Origin: Xylanibacter ruminicola
Lineage (GTDB): Bacteria > Bacteroidota > Bacteroidia > Bacteroidales > Bacteroidaceae
Assembly: GCF_900142525.1 (NCBI RefSeq)
Contig: NZ_FRBD01000003.1
Location: 1 to 64,000, forward strand
DNA length: 64,000 nucleotides
Reading direction: 5' to 3'
Part shown: positions 8,255 through 16,997 of the stretch, one piece after another
How positions within the stretch are numbered: position 1 is the stretch's first letter
How the letters are laid out: each line of letters begins with the position of its first letter
The notes under the pieces: model-generated
Databases searched by the model: none
Told to the model about the DNA's origin: nothing
The model's input: only the letters and a program-made list of their open reading frames with translations
Position numbers and translations under genes: made by a program

Positions 8255-8986
8255 TCACTCTCCTATCCCACCACCAGCTGCCATGGCAACTTTCCACCGG
8301 CCATGTGCTGAACGAGCAATGGTAACGATGTTGGCACAGTGTGGTGCACGGGCAGTAGCCATAGCCTCCTTGGCGGATTTCATATGACGCAGGGCGAGGA
8401 TCAGCTCGCAGACTTCGGTATTCTTCAGGAGTATGTCCTTATAGATGGCGAGATACTGCTCCTTACGCTTGCCCATCGGCATGTAGGCATCACGGACGGC
8501 CTGCAGGCCGCAGTTGATGGCATTGTAACGCTCCAGCCAGGTACGGTACTGACCGGCACTGCCCCCCTCCAATGTGATACGCTCGATATTCTGCTTCAGG
8601 ACGGCGAGCTTGCCCTCTATCTTTCCCTTCTCCACCTGATAGGCCAGGTCGGTAATGCCCGGTGTACGGTCGGCAATATTCAATCCCTCGACACGCAGGC
8701 GCTCATTCAGGGCTGAGTCGATTGCCTCTGAATGAGGCACCTCCTGATAGAGCGTGAGGTTCATCTGACTACGGAAGAACTGCTTGTTGGTCATCATGGC
8801 TACATTGCGGTAGTTCTTGTGCAAGACATCATAATACCAGTCCGGCGTGAAACTGCCAGCACCCGTCTCCCCGATGGTGAACTGGTTCATCACGGACTCG
8901 TCATGATTATAGGTGACGCTCTGTGCGAGCGCCTGAAGCGGCAGCATGGCTGTCAGCATACAAATGATTAACTGTTCCTTCTTCAT
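8255..8986 (-). CDS. Secreted transfer-operon protein, unknown family
   Basis: 243 aa from the ATG at 8986, which lies 2 nt after the stop of the upstream gene and begins a clear signal peptide (MKKEQLIICMLTAMLPLQALA). The longer in-frame start at 9142 would overlap the upstream gene and is rejected. The mature protein is helical, with no cysteine-rich or enzymatic motif; it contains NQFTIGETGAGSFTPDWYYD and ends in a Gly/Ala-rich tail. Position between the VirB4-like region and TraJ is where VirB5-like minor pilus proteins occur, so a periplasmic pilus or channel role is plausible. Confidence 0.75.
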   Translation of the reverse strand: MKKEQLIICMLTAMLPLQALAQSVTYNHDESVMNQFTIGETGAGSFTPDWYYDVLHKNYRNVAMMTNKQFFRSQMNLTLYQEVPHSEAIDSALNERLRVEGLNIADRTPGITDLAYQVEKGKIEGKLAVLKQNIERITLEGGSAGQYRTWLERYNAINCGLQAVRDAYMPMGKRKEQYLAIYKDILLKNTEVCELILALRHMKSAKEAMATARAPHCANIVTIARSAHGRWKVAMAAGGGIGE

Positions 8987-8988
8987 CG

Positions 8989-9720
8989 TCAATATCCAAC
9001 TTCTTCTGTTACACGTTTCCACCGGGAAAAGGCATCGTTGGCCATCTCGCGGAGGGTCTTCGACTGATAGAGCGTCCGCTTGAAATAATGGGTACGGATG
9101 GTGACGTACTTCCAGATGACATAATAGGTATGGTCTATACACTGACGGATCCTGTCAAGGGACTCATTGATGTGCCCCATCACCGTCAGCAGACCCTCCG
9201 TCGTAATATGCTCCACGCCAGTGGCGTAACCAGCCAGCTCAACAAGGCTGTTCACCAGCTGTGTGCCGTCATCGCCAACCTGCTCAACGGCCCGCTGACA
9301 GGCATTGATGATGAGCGTGTCGGAAGAGACGATATCCCCGCGCAGGGTACGCTCGTTGATGAACGTCTCTATCAGGGACTCGAGCTGTCCGATCTTATAG
9401 GAGACATCATCATAGGTGTTCTTGACGTTCAGGACCGTCACGCCTCCGTTGTAGATGACATCAATAACGTCGAAACACTTGGTGTATTTGTCGAGCTTCA
9501 CGTTCAGCGAGTCGTAATCGACATTGGCCTCGCGGCTGTACTGGTGCAGCAGCTCATTGGCCTGCTCCACACCACTACGGGCCATGAGGACACTACGGAT
9601 GCGCTTATGGTCATCAATAAGGGCTTCGACGGACAGGAAGTCAAAGCTATACTGCGCCCGTGCCAGCATGGGCACGAGCATCAGCAGCAACAGGATTATC
9701 TTCTTACTCTTCTTCATCAT
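8989..9720 (-). CDS. Secreted transfer-operon protein, possible TraI/VirB5-like
   Basis: 243 aa from the double ATG at 9720, which overlaps the stop of the 851-residue gene by 17 nt. A signal peptide is evident (MMKKSKKIILLLLMLVPMLARA). The mature part is almost wholly helical with heptad-like spacing (LHQYSREANVDYDSLNVKLD, YKIGQLESLIETFINERTL). In Bacteroidetes conjugative elements the gene after the VirB4-like ATPase is often a periplasmic helical protein (TraI, DUF4141); this could be a divergent member, but I do not see a diagnostic motif. The longer ORF start at 9828 lies in the upstream gene and is rejected. Confidence 0.7.
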   Translation of the reverse strand: MMKKSKKIILLLLMLVPMLARAQYSFDFLSVEALIDDHKRIRSVLMARSGVEQANELLHQYSREANVDYDSLNVKLDKYTKCFDVIDVIYNGGVTVLNVKNTYDDVSYKIGQLESLIETFINERTLRGDIVSSDTLIINACQRAVEQVGDDGTQLVNSLVELAGYATGVEHITTEGLLTVMGHINESLDRIRQCIDHTYYVIWKYVTIRTHYFKRTLYQSKTLREMANDAFSRWKRVTEEVGY

Positions 9721-12259
9721 CCACGATATAATCACCACGGGCCACGGCAGAAGCGACATTGCGCCAATGGCGGAAACTGCGGCCACCGATCCTAATCCTG
9801 TCCGTACCGCCAAGAACCGCCACACCAAGGTCGCGCTTCAGGTAGTCGAGCAACGTCTCACGGCTGCGCATGAACTTCTCTATGAGCACCAGCTGGGCAT
9901 AAATCTTCGAGAGACGGTAGTCCACATCACGGGCTATGGCCAGACGGTCACAGGTCCACAGAAGGTGGATAGCATCCTCGTCACCCTCCGTCTCTGCCGG
10001 ATTGCTATAGGCATAGTTCGCTTCAACGGAACAATTTGGGAACTCTTCCCTGAGCTCACGCATCCTGTCGTTGACCTTGGCGGCCTTCTCCTCATCGCTC
10101 AGCTCAGGATCCAGCTCCATGATATCCGCTATCTGTGAACTGGAGTAGTTGGCACTCAGCGTCCAATGGACGGCCAGGATGGCACGATGGTAGCGGATGC
10201 CGAGGAAATGGCTCTCACCACGCTCCTTGGAAAGGTCGGCACGGAACTCCACCTCACCACTGATATTCGGCACATTACCATGACGCACGAAACTCCAGCC
10301 CTGCCAGCTGCCAGCATCCGTCCAGATGATATGGTAGGCGGTCTCTATCTCATGCATGACGGCAGGGATGCGATAGGTCCCGTCGCGCTCGTCGGCATAG
10401 TCGTCTATCAGTTCCTGACGGGCATTGAGATATTTGTTGAGCTCTGCCTGGGCACGGCTCTTCTCAGCCTCCAGACGGCTGATCTCATTGCGGTTGGCAT
10501 TATACTGTGCACGCAAGGCAGCGGCTTCCTCCACGCTGGCACGGCTGATCTGCGCCAGCAGGTCGTCGTTCTGCTGCTGAAGTGCACGGATCTGTTCCTG
10601 CAGCCGCGTCACCTCACTGCCCCATGTCGAGATACCCTCGTCGAGTTCCGAGGTGTCGGCACCGCCAGAAAGGGTGGTCTCCATGGCATAGCGCTTGGAG
10701 TCCTCGTCAAGGGCATGGCGCTGGTTGCCGTTCTCCTTCCAAGAGAAGTTACCCTCACCCAGATTGGCATGGTCATGGCACTCCACTGTGAAGCTGACGG
10801 TCGAGCAACCGCGCATACGCACCTCATCAGCAGCCTGGTAGTAGTTCTTGCTGTCCTTGCCGATACGATAGACACGGCCCTCCTCATTGTCGTTCAGCTC
10901 CGTGAGCTTCGCATTGAACCTCGCCTGCATGGCATTCTCATCGTCATACTGGCTGTCAAAGACCTCCTCATAGACTTCCTCATAGACATTCCACGTCTTA
11001 TAGACATCAATATAATGGGCATAGGAGAAGGCCGTCGTACGGCCAGAATTCTTCTTGTAGATACGCGAAGAGCTCATGTAGTTATAGAACTGATAGTGAT
11101 ACTTGTCATCATGGCTGTTCAGCTCCTGACAACGCGCACGGCTCCAGCCGGCATAGCTCTCCGAGTTACGCAGTGAGTTCTCGTAGTCGGCAGACGAATA
11201 CTGATAGTGTTCATCCGAGGTGCCGACACGATACCACTCACCGCCGTACATGATGCTCTCGCTGTCCGTCGGAGGAGCATAGCTGCACACCTGCTCACTG
11301 CCTGAGTCACGCCAGTAGATATACCACCGCTGGGTATAGAAGCGACCCTGCATCTCCTGAAGATAGTCACTGACATAGCTGGTGATATTATAGCCGTCAA
11401 GGGTGAAGAGGTTGGCTACGCCCGTACTGTCGGTAGAAAGAATCTGCTGCATGACCAGGTCCTTGATATTCGAGGGGTCAGAGAGCGTCTCGTACATATC
11501 CTTGAAGTCATGATAGAGCTGGAGGATCTCTCCGGGCTTCGAGTGGAACACGCCCCCAACCTTGCTGGCATTCGTCCAGACAGAGTCGAGGACGGCACCG
11601 CCACCCGAGACGATGGCACCGCCTGCCGTCATGAGTCCGTCGAGGTCATCTTCCAAATCCTCCTTGGTGAGCCCGTCACCGAAGTCAGCCAGATGATCCC
11701 ACACGGCAGCCCAGTCCACCTCCCCCAGTTTGGTGAGGTCGAACAGGCCTTTCAGATTATCGTTGATGGCCAGGAAAGCGACGTCCTGAAACGACACTTT
11801 CCCGTTGGCCACCACTGTCTCGAAGGTCATGCAGAGCTGTTTCACCTGCTCGCAGGTACGAAACAGATAGGGTCCCCAGTAAATGGCCTTCTCCGGGTTC
11901 TTGATGGCTAGTGCGCCCACATCCAGCAACTTGGGCATGATCTGTGCGCTGACCATCTTATAGATACGCTTATAGTAGAAGTTCTCCTCGGCATCACCGA
12001 AGAGCCCTGCATTCTGGAGAGCCTTGCGGTCAAGCCACTTCGAGGCGAAGATGCCAGCCGTAGCCACTTCGGCACTGGTATAGTGGTCGAGGATTTTCTG
12101 CACGTCCTCGTCATTCATCAGCTCAGTGGCCGTCTCTGCCGCATAGGCTGCCGTCATCGCCGCCGTGGTCTTCAGGTCGATATTGACACTGTACCATCCC
12201 CCCGCGAAGAGGGGGACGGCCAGCATCTGCAATATGAAAGCAAAAAGAATCCTACGCAT
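9704..12259 (-). CDS. Large secreted coiled-coil protein of the transfer operon
   Basis: 851 aa with a signal peptide (MRRILFAFILQMLAVPLFA). Residues about 540-630 form a strong coiled coil (EVTRLQEQIRALQQQNDDLL and ISRLEAEKSRAQAELNKYL). The middle part is rich in Tyr, Trp and Ser (GGEWYRVGTSDEHYQYSSAD), suggesting an extended extracytoplasmic domain; the C-terminus is acidic (DDEEE). It overlaps the traG stop by 8 nt and the next gene by 17 nt, so it is translated as part of the apparatus. Much larger than TraI or TraH of CTnDOT-like elements; a surface, pilus-tip or mating-pair protein is possible. Family not recognised. Confidence 0.75.
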   Translation of the reverse strand: MRRILFAFILQMLAVPLFAGGWYSVNIDLKTTAAMTAAYAAETATELMNDEDVQKILDHYTSAEVATAGIFASKWLDRKALQNAGLFGDAEENFYYKRIYKMVSAQIMPKLLDVGALAIKNPEKAIYWGPYLFRTCEQVKQLCMTFETVVANGKVSFQDVAFLAINDNLKGLFDLTKLGEVDWAAVWDHLADFGDGLTKEDLEDDLDGLMTAGGAIVSGGGAVLDSVWTNASKVGGVFHSKPGEILQLYHDFKDMYETLSDPSNIKDLVMQQILSTDSTGVANLFTLDGYNITSYVSDYLQEMQGRFYTQRWYIYWRDSGSEQVCSYAPPTDSESIMYGGEWYRVGTSDEHYQYSSADYENSLRNSESYAGWSRARCQELNSHDDKYHYQFYNYMSSSRIYKKNSGRTTAFSYAHYIDVYKTWNVYEEVYEEVFDSQYDDENAMQARFNAKLTELNDNEEGRVYRIGKDSKNYYQAADEVRMRGCSTVSFTVECHDHANLGEGNFSWKENGNQRHALDEDSKRYAMETTLSGGADTSELDEGISTWGSEVTRLQEQIRALQQQNDDLLAQISRASVEEAAALRAQYNANRNEISRLEAEKSRAQAELNKYLNARQELIDDYADERDGTYRIPAVMHEIETAYHIIWTDAGSWQGWSFVRHGNVPNISGEVEFRADLSKERGESHFLGIRYHRAILAVHWTLSANYSSSQIADIMELDPELSDEEKAAKVNDRMRELREEFPNCSVEANYAYSNPAETEGDEDAIHLLWTCDRLAIARDVDYRLSKIYAQLVLIEKFMRSRETLLDYLKRDLGVAVLGGTDRIRIGGRSFRHWRNVASAVARGDYIVDDEEE

Positions 12260-15170
12260 GAATCAGCTTTTTAGGAGGCAGGTTCAAGACCCTGCCCTGC
12301 TTATTCACCAACTGTGCGAACTCCAGCGACTTGCCGATACCACTACGCTCCCAGTCACGCACAAAGGCCTCGATGGCCTGCTGATGGGTACAGCAGAGTT
12401 CCCGACGGTACAGCTTCAGGGCTTCCTTCTCGGCTTTCTCCGTCGTATAGCTCATATAGCACTCACGGGGTTCCTCGATGCCGAAGACATCTCCCTCCGT
12501 GCCACGCTTGATGAAGACCTCCTTAAAGGGCGAACGCCCCACCTTATTGTCGAGACGGTTGATGGTGAAGATCTTCTTGCAGTCGATATCCGTCAGGGCC
12601 AGCGTCGCCTTGATATCATCAAACTTATCCTTGAACTTGCTCTGGTCAAGCAGCATGAAGACATCGGAGTTGTTGATAATGGCCTCCTTGACGATGGGCG
12701 AAGAGGTGATATCCTGGATCTCCTGCGTCACGACACCCACCATGGCCCAGTGCTTACGCGCCGTCTTATAGAGGTACTTGATGTACTCCGCCATGACAGG
12801 CGTGGCGATAGCCTTCCATGCTTCCTCGATGACCAGGCACTTGCGCACCTTGTTCTTGATACGCATCTTCTGGGTGAACACGTCCATGATGATGAGCACG
12901 ATGATCGGAAAGAGCACCGGGTCATCCTTCACCTTGTCAATCTCAAAGACGATGAACTGCTCGTCAAACAGCGAGCCGTCCATGTCGTTGTTCAGGGTGT
13001 ACTCCAGTGCACCGCCACGGTAGAACGGCTTCAGGATGGCCGCAAAGTCATTGATAGGGAACTCGATACTGTCCTCACGGATAATCTGGGGGATGCGCTG
13101 ACGGGCAAACTCATAATAGCTGTTAAACGACAGCTCCTGAACTCTCAGGCTCTTGCGCTGCTGCTCACGCTTGGAAATCTCACGCTCGATCTTCTCCATG
13201 AACTTACCCTCGACTATCTCCGGTGTCAGACGCTGCAGCTGGTTCTTGGCAGCCGCCTTCTCACCCTCCGTACTGGCTTCGTCATCAATCTTCGCCTGGA
13301 GTTTCTCGCTGAGACGGCTGTTGCGCTCATAACGCTGGCGCTCCTCCTCCGTCACATCATAGGAGCCGGTGCCGTTACGCGTCTGCAGCTCTTCCTCGTA
13401 CTTCTCATATTCGCCATTGCTCTTGGCCGCGATGACCAGACTCTGGTGCAGCTCCTCCTTCTCTTCCTGGCTGAAGCCCTGAAAGGGTGAGAAATACTCA
13501 CGGTAATACTCGATGATGGTACGCTCGATGATATACTGCTCTATCTTCGTGGGTTCCTGAGCGCCCTTGAAGATCAGGAAGATCAGCGAGGTGAGGAAGT
13601 TCTTCTTCTCACCGAAGTTCGTCTGGTACTCCACCTCCGTCACCTTGAAGGGGTTCATGGAGATGGGACGCTCCTTGGTATAGGAGATATAGGTGCCGCC
13701 GAAATAGCTGCACAGCCCTTCATAGCTGTCACCGGTATCGACGATGACCACATCGGTATTCTGCTCATAATACTGTCTGACGACGGTATTCATGAAGAAC
13801 GACTTGCCACTGCCGGAAGGACCGAGGACGAAGAAGTTCGAGTTGTTGGTATACTTGATCTTTCCTTCCTTTCCCGTGGTGTCGATAGGCATCGGCACTC
13901 CCTGACGGTCTGTGTAATAACACTTCACCGGCGTGTCATCACCCTTGGTCTGACGCTCCTTGTACATCAGGCACAAGGCAGCATCACTGAGGGTGAGGAA
14001 ACGGTCATAGTCAGGACTGAGACGATAGACATTGCCGGGGAACGAGGCCACAAACAGCTCCAGCTGGTTGTAGGCACGCTTGGAGATATGGATGCCCTGA
14101 CGGGAGAAGATGTTCTCAAGATGGTTCGTCACCTTCTGCATATCCTTATCAGCATCCATGGCCACAATAAGGTTATAGTGGGCATAGACGAGCTGCTTTC
14201 CCTCACGGGCTATCACCTCCTGGACCTGCTTGATGTCCTCCACGGCCATCTGGTTGGACGGGTTGGGGATGCTGGCATGACGGTTCTTCTTCTTGTCGAG
14301 CATCGCCAGTTCCCGCTTCTGGTTAGGCAGGAAGACGACCTGGTTATATACCACCGTATCCACATCTGGAATATGGTCTATCTCACTCATGAGGTCAACA
14401 GGCATCACGGCATTGTTGACCGTCATATCCACATAGGGACGCAACACGCCAGGAAGACCCACAGAGTCCACATCCAAGAGACTATAGACCTTGCACTGAC
14501 GACTGCCCATGCGGATCTCCTCACTGTCAACCTTGAAGTTGGTCATGGAGAAATGGGAATCACGGAAGTTCAGCGCAAAGAAACGGTCGGCATACTCACG
14601 GGCTTCCTTCACGGTCAGGAACTCAGCACTCTTGACACCGCCGTCATGCAGCTGGTCGGCCACCTTATGGATCTTCACAAGAAAGTCACGCCACTTACTG
14701 CTGTCGTAACTCAGCAGCGCACTCTTTCTGGACTCCTGCGTTATCACCAGATAGGTACTGGCTGCCGTGTACTGGCGCCCATTGAAGAAACGGAAGTAGG
14801 CATCCGAGAGAAAACGGCCCGTAGCACCCGTTGCCAGGGCCTTGCCGTCAAAGCTCTTCCTGACGAACACGTCCTGCTTGTGCAGGGCATAGCCCTCACC
14901 CAGCGTCTGTACCACAGCCGTCATCAGGTTGGTGAAATCATAGTAACAGTCCGTATCTGCCGAATACTTCTGTACGGGGTTCTCCATCCTCAGGATGGCA
15001 GAATACTCTCCGGTCTTGGTATAGAGAACCCCTACCCCATCCGCATCCTCGATGCTGAAATAGATGTCCTTGAAGGTATTGGCTCGCTTGCCGCCCGTGC
15101 CAAAGGCCCAGACTGACAATGCCATACCTACAAGGACACATAGAAACGCTATAATAACTACTATTGTCAT
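12252..15170 (-). CDS. traG: Conjugation ATPase TraG (VirB4-like)
   Basis: 972 aa. Starts with a membrane helix (MTIVVIIAFLCVLVGMALSV), then the VirB4 N-terminal domain, Walker A GPSGSGKS near residue 450 and Walker B region LVIEEAWKAI near residue 783, followed by a VirB4-like C-terminus. This AAA+ ATPase powers pilus assembly and substrate transfer at the inner membrane. It is longer than the roughly 830 residues usual for TraG; much of the extra length is a charged helical insertion after Walker A, around residues 560-690 (EEERQRYERNSRLSEKLQAK). Follows TraF with a 27 nt gap. Confidence 0.95.
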   Translation of the reverse strand: MTIVVIIAFLCVLVGMALSVWAFGTGGKRANTFKDIYFSIEDADGVGVLYTKTGEYSAILRMENPVQKYSADTDCYYDFTNLMTAVVQTLGEGYALHKQDVFVRKSFDGKALATGATGRFLSDAYFRFFNGRQYTAASTYLVITQESRKSALLSYDSSKWRDFLVKIHKVADQLHDGGVKSAEFLTVKEAREYADRFFALNFRDSHFSMTNFKVDSEEIRMGSRQCKVYSLLDVDSVGLPGVLRPYVDMTVNNAVMPVDLMSEIDHIPDVDTVVYNQVVFLPNQKRELAMLDKKKNRHASIPNPSNQMAVEDIKQVQEVIAREGKQLVYAHYNLIVAMDADKDMQKVTNHLENIFSRQGIHISKRAYNQLELFVASFPGNVYRLSPDYDRFLTLSDAALCLMYKERQTKGDDTPVKCYYTDRQGVPMPIDTTGKEGKIKYTNNSNFFVLGPSGSGKSFFMNTVVRQYYEQNTDVVIVDTGDSYEGLCSYFGGTYISYTKERPISMNPFKVTEVEYQTNFGEKKNFLTSLIFLIFKGAQEPTKIEQYIIERTIIEYYREYFSPFQGFSQEEKEELHQSLVIAAKSNGEYEKYEEELQTRNGTGSYDVTEEERQRYERNSRLSEKLQAKIDDEASTEGEKAAAKNQLQRLTPEIVEGKFMEKIEREISKREQQRKSLRVQELSFNSYYEFARQRIPQIIREDSIEFPINDFAAILKPFYRGGALEYTLNNDMDGSLFDEQFIVFEIDKVKDDPVLFPIIVLIIMDVFTQKMRIKNKVRKCLVIEEAWKAIATPVMAEYIKYLYKTARKHWAMVGVVTQEIQDITSSPIVKEAIINNSDVFMLLDQSKFKDKFDDIKATLALTDIDCKKIFTINRLDNKVGRSPFKEVFIKRGTEGDVFGIEEPRECYMSYTTEKAEKEALKLYRRELCCTHQQAIEAFVRDWERSGIGKSLEFAQLVNKQGRVLNLPPKKLIHA

Positions 15171-15197
15171 GCTTTCATTTCAGTTAAGTCTGTTCAG

Positions 15198-15488
15198 TTA
15201 GATCCGCCGCGAATGGGCGAAAATGAAGATTCCCTTATCCTCGTTCTTCGAGTGCAGTCCCTTGCGCTGCTTGAGGAAGGTCATCACACCACCGAAGGCA
15301 AGGATGACTGTCAACAGGACCAGTGCCGCTATGAAGCCGACGGCCACATAGCCGATGATGAAACCCACGATGGCACCGCCTGCCGTCCCTGCTGCCCAGT
15401 AGATGTAACGACCCTGAAAACCCAAGAATTCAAGAGGCCTTTGAAGCCCCTTGAAAACTTGGTAGTCAAGATGTCCGGTGTCGTTCAT
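15198..15488 (-). CDS. traF: Conjugative transfer protein TraF (VirB3-like)
   Basis: 96 aa from the ATG at 15488, which overlaps the traE stop as TGATG. Two adjacent membrane helices (YWAAGTAGGAIVGFIIGYV and GFIAALVLLTVILAFGGVM) and an N-terminal motif with VFKGLQRPLEFLGFQGRYIY that is characteristic of the DUF4133/TraF family. VirB3-like proteins work with VirB4 at the inner membrane; here traG follows directly. Confidence 0.9.
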   Translation of the reverse strand: MNDTGHLDYQVFKGLQRPLEFLGFQGRYIYWAAGTAGGAIVGFIIGYVAVGFIAALVLLTVILAFGGVMTFLKQRKGLHSKNEDKGIFIFAHSRRI

Positions 15489-15889
15489 CACTCACCGCCG
15501 ATGCCGAAGAACAGAGGCAGAGCCTGGGCTGCTGCAATCAGGAAGATGCAAGCACCCACGAGCATCATGATGCTCTTCTTCACATCCTGCTCCTCGTTGT
15601 TCATCTTGATGTACACACTGATAGCACCCACAACGGCTACGACACCAGCGATGGCATAGCACAGCTTCACAGCCACAGGAACGTACTTCGCAATCTCCGT
15701 GGTCACGGTTCCCAGAGCCGTGGTACCAGCGGAATAATCGCCAGCAGCATTCTGGGCGAAGGTGACACTTACCATGCAGAGCATTGCCAGAACCATACCG
15801 AAACGGGGTGACATCACTGCTTTCTCACACATGCCGACGGCTCCATTCAGGATGCCGGAAACGGCCTTACAAAACTTACTTTTCTTCAT
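15488..15889 (-). CDS. traE: Conjugative pilin-like protein TraE (VirB2-like)
   Basis: 133 aa of the DUF4134 type. An unusually long N-terminal region with a signal (MVLAMLCMVSVTFAQNAAG) precedes two membrane helices (VAVKLCYAIAGVVAVVGAIS and IMMLVGACIFLIAAAQALPL) joined by the YIKMNNEEQDV loop. This is the expected topology of VirB2-like pilins. It lies 56 nt after a second, related pilin-like gene and overlaps traF by 3 nt. Confidence 0.9.
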   Translation of the reverse strand: MKKSKFCKAVSGILNGAVGMCEKAVMSPRFGMVLAMLCMVSVTFAQNAAGDYSAGTTALGTVTTEIAKYVPVAVKLCYAIAGVVAVVGAISVYIKMNNEEQDVKKSIMMLVGACIFLIAAAQALPLFFGIGGE

Positions 15890-15944
15890 TTTTGTGTTGG
15901 TTGATTAATTTAGTTTTTGTGTTGTATAGATATTTATGAATAGC

Positions 15945-16265
15945 CTAATCGAACGGCGAGAATCCTGAACTGCCGTATTGGTAGCCGAAGAATGCCGGAA
16001 GCACAATAGTTGCGCCAATCAGGAACATGATGGCTCCGAACATCATCAGTACGGCCTTGGTAAAACCTCCCTCGCCAGCCTGCAACTTGATATAGATGAC
16101 TGTCGCATTGTAGATGGCCAGCAGCGACGCTACGGCATAGAGCAAGCCCACGACATATCCCATCGTCAGCACCACCTCGTCAGTCATCTCGGCAAGTGCC
16201 TGGGCAGTCAGCGAGTAGTTCGTCCCGCCATTGCTGATAGTTACAAGAAACAGCTGCTGCATCAT
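15945..16265 (-). CDS. Second TraE/VirB2-like pilin paralog
   Basis: 106 aa from the double ATG at 16265, 5 nt past the stop of the upstream gene. Its second half lines up with TraE: LLYAVASLLAIYNATVIYIK and KAVLMMFGAIMFLIGATIVL match the two TraE helices, with a YIK-containing loop between them, and PAFFGY matches PLFFGI. The N-terminus (MMQQLFLVTISNGGTNY) is short and lacks the long leader of TraE. The tandem pair implies either a major and a minor pilin or divergence after duplication. Confidence 0.8.
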   Translation of the reverse strand: MMQQLFLVTISNGGTNYSLTAQALAEMTDEVVLTMGYVVGLLYAVASLLAIYNATVIYIKLQAGEGGFTKAVLMMFGAIMFLIGATIVLPAFFGYQYGSSGFSPFD

Positions 16266-16269
16266 ACGC

Positions 16270-16824
16270 TCAGAGATTTCCGACCATCTTACAGAGAATA
16301 CGAGACTGTTCACTCAGCGGTCTTGCCGTGGATGCCCTATATTCATCATTGGTGTACTCGTCCTGATAAGACGGCTTGATAGACAGCATCTCCTTCTTCA
16401 CGGCAACGAGACGCTCATACTCTGCCTGGCTGGCCTCGCTCTCTTCCTGCAGCAAGGTCTCGTCATCAGGGTTGTCATCAACCGGCTGCTCCTGATCTTC
16501 CTGTGTGGCTGAGCCTGAAGAGATGGATACCTCCCTGACACCTGCCTGCTGGCTGGCAGAAGAACCGTTGTCTTCCGGATGCTCTTCCTCTGCAGGTTCC
16601 TGCCCGGCATCAGCAGCGGCCTCGCCGGACTGATGGACATGGAACCCGTCTTCGGTCTCATCAATGACGGTAGAGGATTCCTCCCCGATGTCGGCTGTAT
16701 TGAACTCCTCTGCCGCATCCTTCTTCTGACCTTTCTTTCCGAAAAGATCCTTCATGATCACTGCAGACATATACAGGATATACAAGCCGGTAACTACGAA
16801 TGCATAAATTGCAAATGCTCCCAT
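16270..16824 (-). CDS. TraD-like membrane-anchored acidic protein, first gene of transfer operon
   Basis: 184 aa. One N-terminal membrane helix (GAFAIYAFVVTGLYILYMSA) followed by a basic patch (KDLFGKKGQKKD), then a long acidic, Pro/Ser/Glu-rich and probably disordered segment (residues 40-130) and a short C-terminal helical part. This layout and the place just before traE fit the small TraC/TraD-type proteins (DUF4122 group) of Bacteroidetes elements, but sequence recognition is weak. The reverse strand upstream has AAATTTAAAAAAGAAAG rather than a Shine-Dalgarno. Confidence 0.6.
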   Translation of the reverse strand: MGAFAIYAFVVTGLYILYMSAVIMKDLFGKKGQKKDAAEEFNTADIGEESSTVIDETEDGFHVHQSGEAAADAGQEPAEEEHPEDNGSSASQQAGVREVSISSGSATQEDQEQPVDDNPDDETLLQEESEASQAEYERLVAVKKEMLSIKPSYQDEYTNDEYRASTARPLSEQSRILCKMVGNL

Positions 16825-16983
16825 TGTTTTCTTTCTTTTTTAAATTTTCTGGGTGCAAAGGAACAACATAATTCGCTAACAAAGGGGCTCCGAAAATTTC
16901 ATTCCTGTTTTTAACCATGTTACAATCCTAAAACTCGTAAAACGCTTTAAAACAGACTTTTACAGGACATTTTTGACCGTTTT

Positions 16984-16991
16984 TACTTTTG
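16984..16991 (+). promoter_or_regulatory. Promoter -7 box for the structured RNA region
   Basis: TACTTTTG matches the Bacteroidetes -7 consensus TAnnTTTG exactly. Transcription from it would begin near 16998, which is where the first arm of the closing helix of the structured region begins (17000). The -33 element is poor (CTTTTA at 16957-16962). Confidence 0.45.
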
Positions 16992-16997
16992 AATGCC

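Noticed and set aside
12165..13490. 441-codon plus-strand ORF opposite traG
   Set aside because: Antisense shadow of the VirB4-like gene, whose Walker motifs establish the minus strand as coding.
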